This document shows, piece by piece, positions 59,540 through 64,000 of a stretch of 64,000 nt of DNA. The position numbers and the translations under genes are program-made. Position 1 is the stretch's first letter, and every line of letters begins with the position of its first letter. The stretch is from Pyrocephalus nanus (Eukaryota > Chordata > Aves > Passeriformes > Tyrannidae), in contig CM076269.1 of NCBI GenBank assembly GCA_038380795.1, positions 6,386,001 to 6,450,000 of the forward strand, given 5' to 3'. The notes beneath the pieces were generated by a model. It had not been told where the DNA came from. It searched no databases and saw only the letters and a list, made by a program, of their open reading frames with translations.

Positions 59540-59680
59540 AACACGACACGGCAAGGTCAGCCTGGATGGGGCTCTGAGCAAACTGGTCTAACTAAAGGTG
59601 TCCTTGCCCACGGCAGGGGGTTGGAACAAGATGGTCTTTAAGGTCTCTTGCAACCCAAAACATTCCCTTATTCTATGCAT
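59540..59680 (+). mobile_element. CR1 LINE, 3' end
   Basis: 'ggtcagcctggatggggctc', 'tgagcaaactggtctaacta', 'aaggtgtccttgcccacggc', 'agggggttggaacaagatgg' and 'tctttaaggtctcttgcaac', ending in TTATTCTATGCAT, a slightly altered CR1 tail. Plus orientation, about 140 bp, well preserved. Confidence 0.93.
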
Positions 59681-61107
59681 AAAGTGCAGTTGTCTGTCTC
59701 ATTTGCTAAAGCACCTCTTCCCCAGCATGGTGATGACTATACTCTTCGGTAATTCAGTTTAATTGAAATTCTATGCCTGTTAAATTCTGAGTCCTGTATC
59801 GATCAACATATGTCAACTGTGGAAAATTGTACTAAATTGTGTTGTTTTACTGTGCAGCAGTCAACTATCCATTGGTGTCTGAAGTTAGTTTATTTCACCT
59901 ACTCAAAATTGGACCTGGACTGATATTACATCTAGAATTGGATTTTCTGTTCTTGATTTTTAATAACTAGGATTTGTACCACACTCAGAGAGATAAACAG
60001 AGCCAGCAATTGGGGCTGTGAATCCATCAACTCTTAAGCATGAAGCAGAGCCTTGCCTGGTTTGGAGCTTCATGGGAAGACTCCCAGGACCAGTCAGCTC
60101 TTGTACAAGGTGCTGGAATTTCAACAAGTAGCTCTCTCCCCTCTCTGCTGGTCCTAAATTGATCCCATTACACAGACTACATGGCACTTAAACATGCACC
60201 TGACCTTATTTTCCACAACAATATTTTTTTTCAGGCCTTCTTTTCCTGTTCTGAATCATCCTCTGGGGCTTTCTGCAAGGATCATGGTGCTGAAATGTCG
60301 CATCCTGAGCTGTGGAACACGTGATCTTCTAATCCAGGCAAGATTCCCCCAAATATAAAAGAGGAAGAGAAGGATAAAATTGTGTCAGTGTATCTGCAGA
60401 AAGCAGATAAAACAACAGAGACCCAAATGTGCTTGCTGGTTACTACACCAGCATGGAATTTAAACAAATTGTGTTACAAGGGATCACCATTTGAGTCTTT
60501 TGGCACACCAGTAGCACTAGCCTTCAGGAACCATAACTCAGTATCTAACACTCCAGAAACAGAAAGAGGTTAGAGATCACATTTTGGAGCTTAAAGACTT
60601 TGAAATTTTCCATCAGAGCAGTTCCCTTCGTGGGGCTAACAGGTGTGTTGTAAAAGAGGCAAATAAAAATATTTTTTCCTCTGCAGTCCAGTGCTAAGGA
60701 TGTGTTTCTGAAACAAACGTGAATTGAAAACATTGAATAATTACAAACAGACTTTGGGATCTAGAGACTGTTGCTATATGTGTATTTTCTCCTTTGGATT
60801 TATTTCAGCTGGAGGTAGCTAGCAGGGTTACTTTTTTCTCCCTTCAATCATGGAAAAAAAAAAAATCTTTCTTCAAAACAACAGAAAAAAGTAGTTTTTC
60901 ATTCTTTACACCTCCTTTTGGATTTGCTGTTCCTAGATCTTTCACATTAACTGTTTATGGCCAAACCTCAAAAGCTGGCAATGGTGAAAGATAAAAGTGC
61001 AAAGAAAAATTGGCTAGACAAGAGAAACAGAGAATCAGGGGGAGGCAACTTTACCAATCTGTTCCTAGGCAGAATCTGGCCGTAGTTGTCTTTTCCATTT
61101 GTTACCA
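59681..61107. other. Gene-free unique DNA
   Basis: No gene or repeat recognised. A-runs occur near 60853-60864. Confidence 0.5.
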
Positions 61108-61205
61108 CAGGAGGCGTGTTCCAAGCCCCTGATCATTTTTGCATCTCCCCTCTGGATCTACTTCAACAGGTCTATGTCTTTCTTGTACTCCAGGCAGGAT
61201 TATCA
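61108..61205 (-). mobile_element. CR1 LINE internal fragment
   Basis: 'ggcgtgttccaagcccctga', 'tcatttttgcatctcccctc' and 'tggatctacttcaacaggtc' followed by 'tatgtctttcttgtactcc' match the CR1 segment 'gaggtgctccagccctctgatcatcttcgtggccctcctctggacccgctccaacaggtccatgtctttcttgta'. In minus orientation this is several hundred bases upstream of the CR1 3' end, which is missing here. It may be an older insertion interrupted by, or placed next to, the CR1 at 61296. Confidence 0.8.
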
Positions 61206-61295
61206 AAGATCAGGGCTACTCACAGATTTAGACTAAGTTTTGCCCAGAGTATGCCAACATCCTGCCATGTGACATCACCTGCATGTTTGTTCTTC

Positions 61296-61525
61296 ACTGA
61301 GTCACAGAATGGAATTACAGAATAGTTGAGGTTGGGAGAGACCTCTGAGTATCTAGTCCAGCCACCCCTGTTCAAAGCAGTCTCAACTACAGCAGGTTGC
61401 TCCATACTTTACCAGTCAGGTTTTGAATGTCTCAAATGACAGAGACACCAAAACCTCACTGAACAACCTGTCCAGTGTTCAGTCACCCTAACAGTAAAAA
61501 GTTTTCTCTCTTTAAGTGGAGTTTT
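61296..61525 (-). mobile_element. CR1 LINE fragment, 3' end
   Basis: It starts with GAGTCACAGAATGGAATTAC and 'agaatagttgaggttgggagagacctctgagtatctagtccagccacccctgttcaaagcag', the reverse of a CR1 3' end. It continues with 'agcaggttgctcc', 'gttttgaatgtctc', 'acagagacacc', 'aacaacctgtccagtgttc' and 'ccctaacagtaaaaag' in CR1 order. Minus orientation. Similarity fades after about 61525. Confidence 0.92.
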
Positions 61526-62174
61526 CAGTATTTCCACGCTGTTTTCTTTTTGTACTTCACAGCAGCTACAGCACACAGCAATTTCCATCATTACATTTTT
61601 AATGGAATTATACCACAGTCCTCTATAAAGACTGAGGCTTTGGTTTAATCTGTTCTCTTCCTCCCTAGACATACTGAAATTACTGTGCCTGTGCCCATCC
61701 CAGTTCTGCTCCCCTGTCTGGAAAAGAGCAGCTCGGTGCCCTCCAGTCTTCTGCACGCTCAGACTGTCCCTCTCTTACCATAATGTTCTCTGGGCTGGTA
61801 ACAGCACTTCACAATTAGATTCTACCTCAAACAGGGAATGTTTATTCCACTCACAGATTTAACCCTCCAGCTGGGTGTGGGTGGGAAAGATCCAGGGAAA
61901 TAAATTGCCTGTCACAGAGCTTCTCTGAGTCACACCAGTGCTCGCATGGCTGCCGGACATCTACAGTCCAGTAGAGGAGCTGGAGACTAAAGGGACCTGC
62001 TAAAATGAAACTCAGACAGCAAGACTTCTAGGAAAGGACCATCTGAGGTTATCTGGCTTCTCAATCTGCCTTGGGTTGCTCTGATAGCTCCTGATGGATG
62101 GGTGCCACCTTTGTTCTGAAAGCAGCCACGGGGAACCCTAGGCTTCCCATCCCAGTGCTTAATGGCAGACCTTG
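61526..62174. other. Unique DNA between CR1 fragments
   Basis: No gene recognised. If the fragments at 61296 and 62175 come from a single CR1, this interval would be a later insertion or a highly diverged part; it shows no recognisable element ends. Confidence 0.4.
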
Positions 62175-62570
62175 CCATCACACCCCTTGTACTTTCTTCC
62201 TGTCTCAGAGAAATCCACTCCTTTCTGCAGGTTAAGCCCATCATTCCTGCCTTTAACTACCATGTGGCCATGGAGAACAGATTATTCCCTCCCCTCTGTA
62301 GTCATGCAGGTATTTAAACATGTTCTCTTCTCCCTCTATTTGATTTGCTCCCATGCTAAATGACTCTGAGTTCTTTCTTTCCTCTCAAATCCTGTTTTTC
62401 CAGATCTCCAGTTGTTTCTGCAGCTATTCTCCTCCTGATGCACACTTTTGTGAAAAGAACCCACACCCAGAACTAGCTACAGTGCTCTGCTTGTGCCCTC
62501 ACTAATGCTGAGGAAAGCAAAGGGCTCATTCCAGCACATATTGCCATGGGAGAATGCTGGTTTCCCCCCA
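62175..62570 (-). mobile_element. Ancient CR1 LINE fragment
   Basis: In plus-strand order: 'aactaccatgtggccatgga', 'acagattattccctcccctc', 'gtagtcatgcaggtatttaa', 'gagttctttctttcctctca', 'cacacccagaactagctaca' and 'gtgccctcactaatgctgag'. This parallels the old CR1 consensus region ('gtatttaaacatgtt...cagttctttcagcctttcctcat...gggcacccagaactggacacagtgctccagctgaggcctcactagtgctgag'). Minus orientation, strongly diverged, both ends unclear. Confidence 0.7.
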
Positions 62571-64000
62571 CAGCAGAATTTATATCATGCTGGTGATCCA
62601 CAGTTCCCAAACCCTTTTTCATCACTATTTTGCCACCTGTCTCAATAGGTACAGCAGATTTTTCCTGCTTATGTATAAATTCCCGCTTTGCTTTCACTGA
62701 ATTGCATCCTCCCTCTCTTTCATTTTTTTTTCAGAACATTTCTCCAATTTGTTTGATCTTCTCAAGTGGAAGCTCTTGCACTGAGCAGCCTCTACAAATA
62801 CATGGTGCAGTTTAAATTCCCCAGTGTTAAAAATATATGCTTGACTGTAAAACACTCTACTTTTTATATGGAAATAGCAGCTCACTGGGATGCAAGTGGC
62901 ACTGTGCTGTATTGCATGCTGAAGCAATCTGGGAGAAAGAAAAACTAATACATACCAAAAGTAAAAATACAAAGTAAGTACATAAATAAATAAATAAAAG
63001 CAAGCAAATGGGATTGAATTTACAAACATATCAAAAACTTCCTATGCGGAGACATTTACTTTCCATGCAAAAGTAGTTTCTTATCTGCTTTTATCTCCAT
63101 GCTATATGCACACTGTGCAGCTCAGGGGACTGACTGCTTGATGTGTTATTGATTTCAGGGGGAGGGGGACATACAAAACTGACACAAACTTCCTTAGCAA
63201 GTAGCACAACTATTCACTCAACATCCACTGGCCTCTAAAACCAATTCTGCCCTTTTTTCCATGTTCTCTCATTTTGTTTTCAATCACCACTGACAGATAC
63301 CTTCAGCTTTCTTCTCTTTCACACTGCATATGGGAAGCAGCAGTAATTAATTCTAATCACAAAGAAGAAAAGCACAATTGTAGAGCATGTCCAATGGAAA
63401 AACACGGTCAGAAACTCCCCCACTCTTCCTCCTACCTGTCTGCAACTATAATGCACAAAGAACTGAGAATCCAAAAGGGAGAGGAAATGCACCTCTCGCT
63501 CAATATTTTGTGCTTGTAGTAGATCAGGAGTGAAATAGAGAAAAATTAAAGCTCTGTTTAAGTTTCCACACAGTGCACGAATAAACACCTCAGAATGAAT
63601 ATACATTTTAAATGGTCAGCAGAACCCTGGGGACATGTCTGCTGCCAGACTGGGACAGGCTGGTAGACCCCCTAAGGACAATACCCACTTTCTGATACTG
63701 CTCACATCTCTGTGATACTCACTGCATCCAGAATTTTAGTGGCTAAATAAAAATTGATTCTAAAAAGTAGAAGGCCACTGGTGGACAGACCTGGGCTGCT
63801 TCTCTTGGCATCCAGGTCCTGGTGTTTAACCCCTTAGCTACTGTTAGGTCAAAATTTGTAGAGGAGTAAACAAGAAAACTTTGGAGGGAAAAGAGACACT
63901 AAATTCTTTTAAGAAATGCCCAAGGTAGAACAGCACCTAATTAATGATTTTAGAAAAATAGCTGTATAGAACCAAAAATAAGCAAGGAAAAGAAAATCAC
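62571..64000. other. Gene-free unique DNA to window end
   Basis: No gene recognised. A (TAAA)n microsatellite lies at 62982-62999. Open frames up to about 111 codons lack domain or splice support. Confidence 0.5.
62982..62999 (+). repeat. (TAAA)n microsatellite
   Basis: Four to five TAAA units next to several TAC/GTA words. Confidence 0.8.

Overview
The window looks like sauropsid, most probably avian, nuclear DNA. The evidence is a sparse set of short, 5'-truncated CR1 LINE copies in both orientations, recognisable by the 3' tail related to ATTCTATGATTCT and by the conserved block just before it. A few much older SINE/LINE relics are also present. There are no abundant SINEs, no recent LTR elements, and the A+T-rich background is interrupted by one strong CpG island. 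Nothing bacterial is present: no operon, rRNA, tRNA, CRISPR array or insertion sequence was seen. The species cannot be named from sequence alone.

Layout. The left edge (about 270-870) is a CpG-island promoter. On the minus strand it carries what looks like the first coding exon of a gene running out of the window to the left (531-578, 16 codons, consensus splice donor). A near-perfect RFX X-box sits 58 bp upstream of its ATG, which hints at a cilium-related gene. I do not recognise the protein from 16 residues. Everything to the right, more than 60 kb, holds no gene I can identify and reads as a gene desert: unique A+T-rich DNA, CR1 fragments, old SINE/LINE relics, microsatellites and several segments with the look of conserved regulatory elements (about 9760-10050, 13560-13910, 28150-28720, 31530-31850, 47960-48560).

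The desert has a few exceptions worth following. A second, weaker CpG island without an obvious gene lies at about 38280-38720. A possible coding exon lies on the plus strand at 37355-37434, just left of that island. A possible 75-codon exon with a consensus donor lies on the minus strand at 19360-19584. An open frame on the minus strand at 20133-20492 resembles the C-terminal part of a CR1/L2/Rex1-type reverse transcriptase, a type expected to be very old and decayed in birds.

Most listed open frames are short, have no family resemblance and are expected by chance in 64 kb. I left them out. Statements about conservation, splicing and enhancer activity are inferences from sequence composition and motifs, because no alignment or expression data could be consulted.
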